Positions 5,589-12,986 of a stretch of 19,784 nucleotides of DNA are shown here, one piece after another (the stretch's first letter is position 1; each line of letters starts with the position of its first letter). A model generated the notes under the pieces. It did no database searches. It was not told the origin of the DNA and worked only from the letters and a program-made list of their open reading frames with translations. Position numbers and translations under genes: made by a program. The stretch comes from an uncultured Bacteroidia bacterium (GTDB lineage: Bacteria > Bacteroidota > Bacteroidia > Bacteroidales > UBA932): positions 1 through 19,784 of the forward strand of contig CADBUS010000047.1 of NCBI GenBank assembly GCA_902797895.1, read 5' to 3'.

Positions 5589-8500
5589 ATGAAGAAAACT
5601 TTTAAGTTGCTTACTCTCACGCTGTTGAGTATGCTTGTGGCTGTGAGCGCGTTTGCTCAGGTTACAACCTCCTCTATGAGCGGAAGGGTAACAGAGAAAG
5701 ATGGAACTCCTGTTGCGGGTGCTACCGTGATAGCTACTCACACTCCATCCGGTACAAAGTACTATGCTACTACAGATACCTACGGCAACTACCGCATTCC
5801 TAATATGCGTGTGGGCGGTCCGTATGATGTGGAGGCCTCTTTGTTGGGCTACGGAGAGATTAAGACCTCTGATGCTCATCTTAGATTGGGCGAGAACTTT
5901 GTGCGTAACCTTGTTATGAACGAGGAGGCTGTTGCGCTGGATGCCATTACCATTACAGCCGGCGTAAATCCGCTTCTGAACTCAGACAAGAACGGCGCCT
6001 CTACCAATGTAAGTTCTGCACAGCTGCGCCAGCTCCCTTCTATCAGCAGGGGTATCACAGACTTTACAAAACTTACACCTCAGTCTAACGGAACTGCATT
6101 CGGCGGTAGAGATAACCGTATGAACACAGTAACTATAGACGGTGCCGTGTTTAACAACAACTTTGGACTTAGCACCTCTCAGATTTTGCCGGGCGGTCAG
6201 GCTCAGCCAATTGCACTGGATGCTATTGAGGAGGTTACTGTAAATCTTGCTCCGTTTGATATTCGCCAGAGCCAGTTTACAGGTGCTTCTATCAATGCCG
6301 TAACAAAGAGCGGAACCAACAGATTCTCCGGCTCGCTCTATACTTATCTCCGTCCTAAATCCTTTACAGGTAACAAGGTAGGAGAGAATATAGTTGCCGG
6401 TGCTCACGATTCCAAGGCTCAGACATACGGTGTTACACTCGGCGGCCCTATTGTAAAGGATAAGCTCTTCTTCTTTATAAGTGGTGAGTATGAGACTTCT
6501 GTAAGCCCTTCAGGCGCTTGGGAGCCAAGCACAGATGGTAAGTCAAACAGTGCAACAAAAACATCCAGAACAACTGTTGCAGATCTTGAGAAGATGTACA
6601 ACTTCTTAAAGAGCACATATAACTACGATGCCGGTGTTTACCAGAACTTCCCTAACTTCAATACAAAGAACCACAAGATTCTTGCAAGATTGGATTGGAA
6701 CATAAACAAGAACAATAAGTTTACCGTAAGGTACAACGAGGTTATTGGTACAAACGATGTGCTTACAAATGCTAATTCTGCCCCTGGCTCAAGAGGTAGC
6801 GGACGTAGCTCTGCACAGAGTGTGGCTTTCAGCAATGCTTGGTATGGTTTTGAGAATACGGTTAGAAGTATAACTGCTGAGTTGAACTCAACTTGGGGTA
6901 AGGTTTCTAACAACTTCTTGGCATCTTATACAATGATTGAGGATAAGAGAACTTCCAACAGCGATATATTCCCATTTGTAGATATCTACAAGGGCGGAGA
7001 CCAGTATATGGCATTTGGTTATGAGCTCTTTACATATAACAACGATGTTAAGAACAACACTCTCTCTATTAAGGATAACTTGAGTTTTTCTGTTGATAAT
7101 CACAATATTACATTGGGAGCCTCATACGATCAGCTCTACTTTGCAAATGCTTATATGAGAGAGGGTACCTCTTACTACAGATATGATTACAATGGCACTA
7201 AGGACCCTGCAACCGGCATCACATACGCAGATGGTATGGAGGCTTTCTATGCAGGTGCAACTCCTACCGCTTTTGCTATTCAGTATGCTTATAACGAGGG
7301 CGAAGTTCCTGCAGTTGAGCTCTCATTCGGAATGGCATCGCTCTATGCACAGGATGAGTGGCAGGCAAACGAGAGGCTGAAGGTTACTTACGGTTTGAGA
7401 GCCGAAATGCCTATCTACCTCAACAGCTTGGATGCAAATGCTGAGGTTGATGCCTTTAAGTTCAACAAGTGGAGACAGTATGACTACAAAGTTGGTAAAA
7501 CTGCAGATAAGAACTACTCTATACAGAGTGGCAAGTGGCCAAAGAGCAGAATACAGCTCTCTCCAAGAATTGGTTTCAACTGGGATGTTAAGGGCGACAG
7601 AAGCGTACAGCTCCGCGGAGGTACAGGTCTGTTCACAGGCTTCCTCCCATTTGTATGGTTCACCAACCAGCCTAACGGCTCCGGTATGGTGCAGAGCCCT
7701 GAGGTAACAATTACCAATGTGAACACATTGGCTACCAACGGAATAAAGTTCAACCCTAACTTCAGAGACCAGATAAAGAACAATCCTACATTGCTCCCTA
7801 CAACTCCGGGTAAGCTCCCTAACAATCCTGCTTTGGCCGAGGTTGATAAGGATTTCAGAATGCCTCAGGTTTGGAGAAGCAACATTGCAGTTGATATTAA
7901 ACTCCCTTGGAATATGGTACTCACTTTGGAGGAGATATTTACAAAGGATATAAATGCAGTAATGCAGAAGAATATCAATATGGAGTATCCAACTGCATTC
8001 TATAAGGGTTCAGACAGAAGACCTTACTGGGGAACTCAGAAGATTAATGGTACAGTTGGCTCCGCTATGTTGCTCACTAACACCAGCAGAGGCCATCAGA
8101 ACTCACTTACTGTACAGCTTACCAGAAATGTGAGCAGAGGATTCTCCGGCAGCCTTGCCTATACATACACAATTGCAAAGGATATAACCTCTAACCCAGG
8201 TTCTACCGCTGCTTCTGCCTGGAGTTCAAACCCTGTTATAAGCTACCTTAACGATCCGGAGATCAGCTACTCTAACTTTGCTGTTCCTCACAGATTTGTT
8301 GGTAACCTCTCATATAGGTTTGAGTGGCTTGGCCACCTTGCAACAACCTTCTCTCTGATGTACACAGGTCAGGCTCAGGGAAGATGCAACTGGATGTACT
8401 CCAACGATATGAACAAAGATGGCTATACAGCTGATCTTATGTATATTCCAAAGAGTGCTACCGATATTAAGTTTGCAGACTACACATACAAATGGACAGA

Positions 8501-8987
8501 TCCAAGCACCAAAGTAACTCACAATGTTACTGTGCCGGCTTCTCAGGCTCAGGCCACTTTCTGGAACTATGTAGAGAATAACAAGTTCCTCCGCAAGCAC
8601 AAAGGGCAGTATGCACACAGATTTGAGTATATTGCTCCTTGGCATAACAGATGGGATTTCAAAGTTATGCAGGATATTTTCACCAACTTTGGTGGCAACC
8701 GCAGATACACTCTCCAAGCAAGTTTGGATATTGTAAATGTTGGCAACTTGCTCAACAAGAACTGGGGTGCCTACAAGAGTATGGGTTCACAGAGCTACGA
8801 TAACCTCCGCCCGCTTACATTTGTAAATGTTGTAGGTGGCGAGCCAACATTCAGGCTTAATGCAAATGCTACAGCTAACGATGTACAGAGCGTTATAGAC
8901 AACTTTGTAGATCAGAACACTTGGAAGAAGACAGCTTCTACAAGCTCTACTTGGGGAATGTTGTTAGGTTTGAGACTTATCTTCTAA
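5589..8987 (+). CDS. Oar-like TonB-dependent outer-membrane receptor with carboxypeptidase-regulatory-like domain
   Basis: A 1132-residue outer-membrane receptor. Residues 1-24 (MKKTFKLLTLTLLSMLVAVSAFAQ) are a signal peptide. Residues 26-110 form a carboxypeptidase-regulatory-like beta-sandwich (SGRVTEKDGTPVAGATV, DTYGNYRIPNMRVGGPY). A plug-like domain covers about 120-245 (LRQLPSISRGITDFTKLTPQ, VTIDGAVFNNNFG, IEEVTVNLAPFDIRQSQFTG, INAVTKSGTNRFSGS), and the rest is the beta-barrel, ending WGMLLGLRLIF with the expected C-terminal Phe. The plug sequence and lack of a SusD partner place it with Oar-type receptors rather than SusC. The substrate is unknown; related proteins are linked to peptide or protein handling and cell-surface functions. 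The gene stands alone between a divergent leader and its own terminator. Confidence 0.92.
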   Translation: MKKTFKLLTLTLLSMLVAVSAFAQVTTSSMSGRVTEKDGTPVAGATVIATHTPSGTKYYATTDTYGNYRIPNMRVGGPYDVEASLLGYGEIKTSDAHLRLGENFVRNLVMNEEAVALDAITITAGVNPLLNSDKNGASTNVSSAQLRQLPSISRGITDFTKLTPQSNGTAFGGRDNRMNTVTIDGAVFNNNFGLSTSQILPGGQAQPIALDAIEEVTVNLAPFDIRQSQFTGASINAVTKSGTNRFSGSLYTYLRPKSFTGNKVGENIVAGAHDSKAQTYGVTLGGPIVKDKLFFFISGEYETSVSPSGAWEPSTDGKSNSATKTSRTTVADLEKMYNFLKSTYNYDAGVYQNFPNFNTKNHKILARLDWNINKNNKFTVRYNEVIGTNDVLTNANSAPGSRGSGRSSAQSVAFSNAWYGFENTVRSITAELNSTWGKVSNNFLASYTMIEDKRTSNSDIFPFVDIYKGGDQYMAFGYELFTYNNDVKNNTLSIKDNLSFSVDNHNITLGASYDQLYFANAYMREGTSYYRYDYNGTKDPATGITYADGMEAFYAGATPTAFAIQYAYNEGEVPAVELSFGMASLYAQDEWQANERLKVTYGLRAEMPIYLNSLDANAEVDAFKFNKWRQYDYKVGKTADKNYSIQSGKWPKSRIQLSPRIGFNWDVKGDRSVQLRGGTGLFTGFLPFVWFTNQPNGSGMVQSPEVTITNVNTLATNGIKFNPNFRDQIKNNPTLLPTTPGKLPNNPALAEVDKDFRMPQVWRSNIAVDIKLPWNMVLTLEEIFTKDINAVMQKNINMEYPTAFYKGSDRRPYWGTQKINGTVGSAMLLTNTSRGHQNSLTVQLTRNVSRGFSGSLAYTYTIAKDITSNPGSTAASAWSSNPVISYLNDPEISYSNFAVPHRFVGNLSYRFEWLGHLATTFSLMYTGQAQGRCNWMYSNDMNKDGYTADLMYIPKSATDIKFADYTYKWTDPSTKVTHNVTVPASQAQATFWNYVENNKFLRKHKGQYAHRFEYIAPWHNRWDFKVMQDIFTNFGGNRRYTLQASLDIVNVGNLLNKNWGAYKSMGSQSYDNLRPLTFVNVVGGEPTFRLNANATANDVQSVIDNFVDQNTWKKTASTSSTWGMLLGLRLIF

Positions 8988-9008
8988 AGAGTTGATAATA
9001 AGTAAAAA

Positions 9009-9039
9009 AGAAGCGGCAGATACCTGCCGCTTTTTTTTT
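9009..9039 (+). terminator. Intrinsic terminator after the TonB-dependent receptor gene
   Basis: AAGCGGCAG (9011-9019) pairs with CTGCCGCTT (9024-9032) around ATAC, followed by a run of T to 9039. An A-run precedes the stem, so it may also act on minus-strand transcripts leaving lpxH. Confidence 0.9.
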
Positions 9040-9040
9040 A

Positions 9041-9162
9041 TGTCATTTTGAGTTTACTCTGTTATTCTGCGCTTTCTCTGTCATTCTGAGCTTACTCTGT
9101 TATTCTGCGCTTTCTCTGTCATTCTGAGCTTTCTCTGTCATTCTGAGCGCAGCGAAGAATCT
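9041..9162. repeat. 19-nt tandem repeat array overlapping the 3' end of lpxH
   Basis: Five 19-nt units lie head to tail: 9053-9071, 9072-9090, 9091-9109, 9110-9128 and 9129-9147, of the type CTTTCTCTGTCATTCTGAG with an alternate form CTTACTCTGTTATTCTGCG. A partial unit precedes them and the core CGCAGCGAAGAATCT follows at 9148-9162. Units 2, 4 and 5 are identical. The array is the reverse complement of the family seen at 24-114. It enters lpxH and supplies its last 14 codons and stop. Confidence 0.85.
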
Positions 9163-9934
9163 TATGCCTTGTGAGCTGATGGCCGTCAAAGAGAAGATAA
9201 TCTGCATTGTTGAGCCAGTCTCCGAGTATGGAGAGCGTAGCTCCCTCTTTCAACCGAGAGGTTGCAGATATATGGTAATGGCCTAAAATAAAGCGATTTA
9301 CTGCTTGCTCTCCTGTTGCTTGCAGGTTGCTCAAATACTCCTCTGCCCAAGCAGTAGCCTTTGCGGTCTGCTCTGCACAGAAACTCTCTCTTGCGCCTTC
9401 GGTCTCCTTGCTATAGCGGGTTATGCGGTTGTGGTGGCTCCACTTTTTGCCAAGCCAAAGTGCCCATCTGGGGTGGAGGCCGGAGAATAGAATCTGCAAA
9501 AAGCGGCACTTGAAAATACTTTGCAATATTCTGTAAGAGCGGCTTTTATCCCAAAGGCCATCGCCGTGGGCGAGAAAAAAACGCACCCCCTCAATCTGAA
9601 CAATCTCCGGCTTTGGATGCACAACCGCTCCTATCTCATTTTGCAGATAGCGATAGGTCCAAATATCGTGATTACCATTAAAGAAATGGAGCTTTATTCC
9701 TCTCTCCACAAGGGCGGCCATTGCTCCAAGGGCGCGGGTATATCCGCTTGGAATCACATCTTTATACTCATACCAGAAGTCAAAAATATCGCCGAGCAGA
9801 TAGACCTCTTTTGTGTTGTGTGGCAAGGTATTAAGGAATTCTGCAAATTGCCGCTCCCTTTCGGCCGGCTCCTTATAGCCAAGGCCAAGATGCACATCTG
9901 CAACAAAAAAGTAGAGATTTTTATTTGAGCACAT
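9119..9934 (-). CDS. lpxH: UDP-2,3-diacylglucosamine pyrophosphatase LpxH-like metallophosphoesterase
   Basis: A 271-residue calcineurin-like phosphoesterase, most likely the lipid A enzyme that hydrolyses UDP-2,3-diacylglucosamine to lipid X and UMP at the inner membrane. Metal-binding motifs are in order: DVH (Asp13, His15), GDIFDFWYEY (Asp49), GNHD (Asn88, His89), HGD (His123) and GHYH (His219, His221). The DFWYEY and HGDGLW contexts are those of LpxH-type enzymes. The start lies 14 bp inside the 3' end of uppP, implying translational coupling. The last 14 residues (KILRCAQNDRESSE) are encoded by the 19-nt repeat and are probably a non-native tail. Lack of assay keeps the precise substrate an inference. 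Confidence 0.85.
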   Translation of the reverse strand: MCSNKNLYFFVADVHLGLGYKEPAERERQFAEFLNTLPHNTKEVYLLGDIFDFWYEYKDVIPSGYTRALGAMAALVERGIKLHFFNGNHDIWTYRYLQNEIGAVVHPKPEIVQIEGVRFFLAHGDGLWDKSRSYRILQSIFKCRFLQILFSGLHPRWALWLGKKWSHHNRITRYSKETEGARESFCAEQTAKATAWAEEYLSNLQATGEQAVNRFILGHYHISATSRLKEGATLSILGDWLNNADYLLFDGHQLTRHKILRCAQNDRESSE

Positions 9935-10853
9935 ACGGCAGCACTATACAGAGCACACCCACAATAAAGCAATATACTGCAAAGCTGTACAGGTTGAATT
10001 TCTTTAGTAGCCTTACCATTATTTGGCAAGCGAAAATGCCTGAGAGCAAGGCTGCTAAAAAGCCACACAGTACCGGTAGTGTAAAGAGGGAGCCATCTAC
10101 ACCGGAGAGCCCTTTTATTACCTCCAACAGCGCATCTCCCAGTATAGGTACTATCACCATCAAAAAGGCAAACTGCGCAATGGAGGTCTTTTTAACTCCG
10201 CTCATTAACCCTGTTGCTATTGTGGCACCTGAACGAGAGAGGCCGGGCAGTACTGCAAAGCTCTGAGCTATACCTACTAAAAAGGCTTGCAAGTAGCTTA
10301 TGCCATTTTGCATTCTGAAGATTTTTCTCCTTTGTGCGCCACTCATCTGCTCTGTAACACTCATTCTGTCTGCTATCTTCTGCTCTTTGTCTTCTGCATC
10401 TGAGCCGTGCTTGAGGTCTCTTACTGCGGAGATTATCTGGCTAACCAAAAGCAGTACAGCTGTTATTGTAAGCATAATTCCCACAACTAAAAGAGGATTG
10501 CCGGTTGCTGCCTTAACAGCCTGTGTATCAAAAATTTTCTCCACAAAATCTTTAAGGAAAAGCCCCACAAAAAGAATAGGAATCATAGAGAGCAGAATCT
10601 TAAGAACATAATCCTTCTCCTTGTTCATTCCTTTTGCAAAAGTTCCCTTAATAATCTCGCCTATAGGCTTATAGAAAACAATCAAAGTACTCAGCACCGT
10701 TGCCACGTGTACCGCCACATCAAAGGAGAGATTATCTGCTCCTCCAATTCCAAACAGCTCCTGCATTATAGTAAGATGGCCACTGCTGCTGATTGGCAGA
10801 AACTCTGCAAGCCCCTGCACCAACCCTAAAATCAATCCTTGCAACCAAGTCAT
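9921..10853 (-). CDS. uppP: Undecaprenyl-diphosphate phosphatase UppP (BacA)
   Basis: A 310-residue polytopic membrane protein that recycles undecaprenyl diphosphate for peptidoglycan and polysaccharide synthesis. Motif 1 is GLAEFLPISSSGH (14-26, with Glu17, Ser22-24 and His26). Motif 2 is PGLSRSGATIATGLMSG (203-219, with Arg207). It is longer than the roughly 270 residues usual for the family because of a charged segment, about residues 145-180, between transmembrane helices. It lies 5 bp after the DUF3098 gene and overlaps lpxH. The order ftsX-DUF3098-uppP is common in Bacteroidota. Confidence 0.95.
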   Translation of the reverse strand: MTWLQGLILGLVQGLAEFLPISSSGHLTIMQELFGIGGADNLSFDVAVHVATVLSTLIVFYKPIGEIIKGTFAKGMNKEKDYVLKILLSMIPILFVGLFLKDFVEKIFDTQAVKAATGNPLLVVGIMLTITAVLLLVSQIISAVRDLKHGSDAEDKEQKIADRMSVTEQMSGAQRRKIFRMQNGISYLQAFLVGIAQSFAVLPGLSRSGATIATGLMSGVKKTSIAQFAFLMVIVPILGDALLEVIKGLSGVDGSLFTLPVLCGFLAALLSGIFACQIMVRLLKKFNLYSFAVYCFIVGVLCIVLPYVLK

Positions 10854-10858
10854 AATAT

Positions 10859-11137
10859 CTAATCTTTAGGTTTACTCTTTTTAAGTATTGCCACAATAAT
10901 TACAACGGCACCTCCTATCATAACGATAGGGGCAATGTAAAGTCTTCTGAAACTGAAAATTGCATCAGAAAACTCGGATGGAGTTTTTGCTCCTCCTCCC
11001 GATAGCAAAATATACCCCAGCACCATTATTGCAAAGCCAACCACAATCCAAAGCACATTACGCTTTGGCAGTGCCATTGCCTCTTGCGCATCTCTGCTTG
11101 AGGGTTGACCATTATCTCTTTTTTTATTCTCTGCCAT
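10859..11137 (-). CDS. DUF3098 small membrane protein
   Basis: A 92-residue protein with a charged N-terminus (1-24) and two transmembrane segments, about 27-45 (NVLWIVVGFAIMVLGYILL) and 68-86 (YIAPIVMIGGAVVIIVAIL), ending in a basic tail. Sequence pattern and position between ftsX and uppP are those of the DUF3098 family of Bacteroidota, whose function is unknown. It has its own candidate -7 element at 11175-11182 and is followed by uppP after 5 bp. Confidence 0.85.
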   Translation of the reverse strand: MAENKKRDNGQPSSRDAQEAMALPKRNVLWIVVGFAIMVLGYILLSGGGAKTPSEFSDAIFSFRRLYIAPIVMIGGAVVIIVAILKKSKPKD

Positions 11138-11174
11138 TGTATTTAAGTTTTAACAAAGCGGGCATAAAGCGGCG

Positions 11175-11203
11175 CAAATTTAAGAATCTGTTTTTAATTT
11201 CAA
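11175..11203 (-). promoter_or_regulatory. Candidate promoter for DUF3098-uppP-lpxH
   Basis: On the minus strand TAAATTTG (11182-11175) matches the -7 element, with TTG at 11203-11201, 18 nt upstream, as a possible -33 element. It would begin transcription near 11168, 31 nt before the DUF3098 ATG, inside the 62-bp gap after ftsX. Confidence 0.4.
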
Positions 11204-12087
11204 TAGTATAGCTTCTCCACACTCATATCGGCCATCTTCTTTACCACCATATAGGTGCAGAAAAAGCAGAGCAGTACTCCAAGCACTACAAGAGCTCCCA
11301 TTACCAAGGCTATGCTCTCTATGGTTACAAAGCTCCCTACAATATCTATATGGCGGCTATAGAGGAAATAGAGTACTCCGCACAAGGCGGCAATGGCCAG
11401 CAGCGCACTCAGAATACCCTGTATTACAGCCCTGTATAGGAAAGGCTTTCGTATGAAACCTTTGGTAGCTCCCACAAGTTGCATAGCGTGAATGGAGAAT
11501 CTTTTTGAGTAGATATTGAGCCTTACTGTGTTGTTTATAAGTACTATTGCAATAAAGGCCAAAAGAGCCCCTATACCAAGTATTATCAATGCTCCTTTTT
11601 TGATGTTGGAGTTAAAGAGGGAGATTAAAGACTCCTGATAGACAACATCTTCCACCATATCGCCCTCCATAAGATGCTCTTTGAAAGAGCGCAGGCTGTC
11701 TGTTGCAAGATACTCCTGGTGCATCTGCACCTCTATTGTGGCCGGCAGAGGGTTGGTGCTGAATATCTCCAAAAAATCCTCTCCCAAAAACTCGCGCATC
11801 TCAACCGCCCCCTCCTCTTTGGAGATAAGGCGTGCGGACTTTACCTGCGGCAGCACCTCTACATTCTTTGTAAACTGCTCTGCAGCAGAGGCTGTAACCT
11901 GCTCTTGCAGAATTATCGAGAGCCTCATATTCTCCTTGAAATAGCGAGTTGCCCCTTGCGCCCAAAATAGCACCAAAGCAAAAAGCCCCACAACAAAAAG
12001 CACCATCGCGATACTTATTATAGAGCTTATATAAGAGCGCACCAATCGGGCGCGAATATTGTTTTTCTCTCTCTTTTGGGCTGTCAT
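11200..12087 (-). CDS. ftsX: Cell-division protein FtsX (permease-like)
   Basis: A 295-residue FtsX-family membrane protein. After a basic N-terminus, TM1 covers about 20-45. An extracytoplasmic domain follows (about 50-165) with LSIILQEQVTASAAEQ and the SKEEGAVEMREFLGEDFLEIFSTNPLPATIEV region typical of the family. Three further TM segments lie at about 170-190, 220-245 and 255-285, with a cytoplasmic QLVGATKGFIRKPFLYRAVIQG loop between. FtsX works with the ATPase FtsE, not seen here, to activate peptidoglycan hydrolases at the septum. The gene heads the minus-strand envelope cluster and its promoter places transcription nearly at the ATG. Confidence 0.92.
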   Translation of the reverse strand: MTAQKREKNNIRARLVRSYISSIISIAMVLFVVGLFALVLFWAQGATRYFKENMRLSIILQEQVTASAAEQFTKNVEVLPQVKSARLISKEEGAVEMREFLGEDFLEIFSTNPLPATIEVQMHQEYLATDSLRSFKEHLMEGDMVEDVVYQESLISLFNSNIKKGALIILGIGALLAFIAIVLINNTVRLNIYSKRFSIHAMQLVGATKGFIRKPFLYRAVIQGILSALLAIAALCGVLYFLYSRHIDIVGSFVTIESIALVMGALVVLGVLLCFFCTYMVVKKMADMSVEKLYY

Positions 12088-12095
12088 ACCGATGC

Positions 12096-12103
12096 CAAAG
12101 ATA
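12096..12103 (-). promoter_or_regulatory. -7 element of ftsX (TATCTTTG)
   Basis: The minus strand reads TATCTTTG, an exact TAnnTTTG. The start of transcription should fall near 12089, only a couple of bases before the ftsX ATG (12087), suggesting a leaderless mRNA. The -33 element is not clear. Confidence 0.5.
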
Positions 12104-12134
12104 TAAAAACAGATACTTTCTTAAAAATTTTTGC

Positions 12135-12142
12135 TACCTTTG
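12135..12142 (+). promoter_or_regulatory. -7 element of the GT5-like/DUF4270 operon (TACCTTTG)
   Basis: TACCTTTG matches TAnnTTTG exactly and would start transcription near 12149, 17 nt before the GTG at 12166. It lies back to back with the ftsX -7 element, 31 bp away on the other strand. Confidence 0.55.
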
Positions 12143-12165
12143 CATAAACTATTTTAGGGAAAAGA

Positions 12166-12984
12166 GTGCGTACAAGAATTTTATACATCAGTTCGGAGAT
12201 AGCACAGTTCTCACCGGAGAGCCCCGTCTCCTTGGTGGGCAGATATATGCCGCAGGCTGCTCAGGAGAATGGTATGGAGATTAGAGCCTTTATGCCAAAG
12301 TATGGTATTGTGAATGAGCGCCGTAACCAGCTTCACGAGGTAATCAGGCTCTCTGGAATGAATATAGTGGTGAGCGATGTGGATAGGCCGCTTGTTATAA
12401 AGGTAGCCTCCGTCGCCTCTGTGAGAATGCAGGTCTATTTTATTGAGAATGAGGACTATTTCAACAGGAAGGCTCTCTATACAAATGAGGAGGGACACTT
12501 CTTTGATGATAACGATGAGAGAGCCATACTCTTTGCCAGAGGCACATTGGAGACTGTGAAGAAGCTGCGCTGGCAACCCAACATAGTGCATTGCAACGGC
12601 TGGATAGCCTCTCTGGTGCCGCTCTATTTGAAAAAACACTTCAAGAACGATCCTATATTCACAGATTGCAAGATTATTGTCTCTCTCTACGATGAGATAA
12701 ACAAAGAGCGTTTTTCCAACGATTTTGCCAAAAAAGCAATGGTTTCCGGCCTTAAAGCACCGGATTTGGAGTTGCTCAACACGCCAACTGGCATAAATCT
12801 TGCAAAATTGGCAGTAAGGTACTCAGATGGTGTTATAGCCGCCAGCAAGGGGATAAGCAAAGAGGTTGTGGATTTTGCAGCAAAAGAGAAGATTCCTCTG
12901 CTCCCTTACACAGAGATAACTGAAGGAGCACAAGCCGCTTACACCGCCAAGTACCTTAAGTTTTACAGCAAATTTTTGAAGTAA
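12166..12984 (+). CDS. GT5-like N-terminal domain protein (glycogen/starch synthase-related, single domain)
   Basis: A 272-residue protein starting at GTG: MRTRILYISSEI matches the first strand of the GT5 glycogen/starch synthase catalytic domain. The PNIVHCNGWIASLVPLYLK stretch (138-156) corresponds to the family's DIVHxHDW helix-strand. Length covers only the N-terminal Rossmann half; the C-terminal GT-B domain is absent, and the Lys-x-Gly-Gly ADP-glucose motif near the N-terminus is not visible (EIAQFSPESPVSL instead). Loss of catalysis is therefore likely. Bacteroidota carry such short 'starch synthase catalytic region' proteins next to DUF4270 genes; here the DUF4270 gene follows after 2 bp. 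Function unknown. Confidence 0.8.
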   Translation: MRTRILYISSEIAQFSPESPVSLVGRYMPQAAQENGMEIRAFMPKYGIVNERRNQLHEVIRLSGMNIVVSDVDRPLVIKVASVASVRMQVYFIENEDYFNRKALYTNEEGHFFDDNDERAILFARGTLETVKKLRWQPNIVHCNGWIASLVPLYLKKHFKNDPIFTDCKIIVSLYDEINKERFSNDFAKKAMVSGLKAPDLELLNTPTGINLAKLAVRYSDGVIAASKGISKEVVDFAAKEKIPLLPYTEITEGAQAAYTAKYLKFYSKFLK

Positions 12985-12986
12985 TA

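Noticed and set aside
5589..8987. SusC of a polysaccharide utilisation locus
   Set aside because: No SusD, glycoside hydrolase or sulfatase gene nearby, and the plug sequence is of the Oar type.
9041..9162. Tandem units resembling a CRISPR array
   Set aside because: The units are 19 nt and directly abut each other with no spacers; there are no cas genes in the window.
9521..9928. 135-codon plus-strand frame inside lpxH
   Set aside because: Antisense to the metallophosphoesterase motifs; no independent support.
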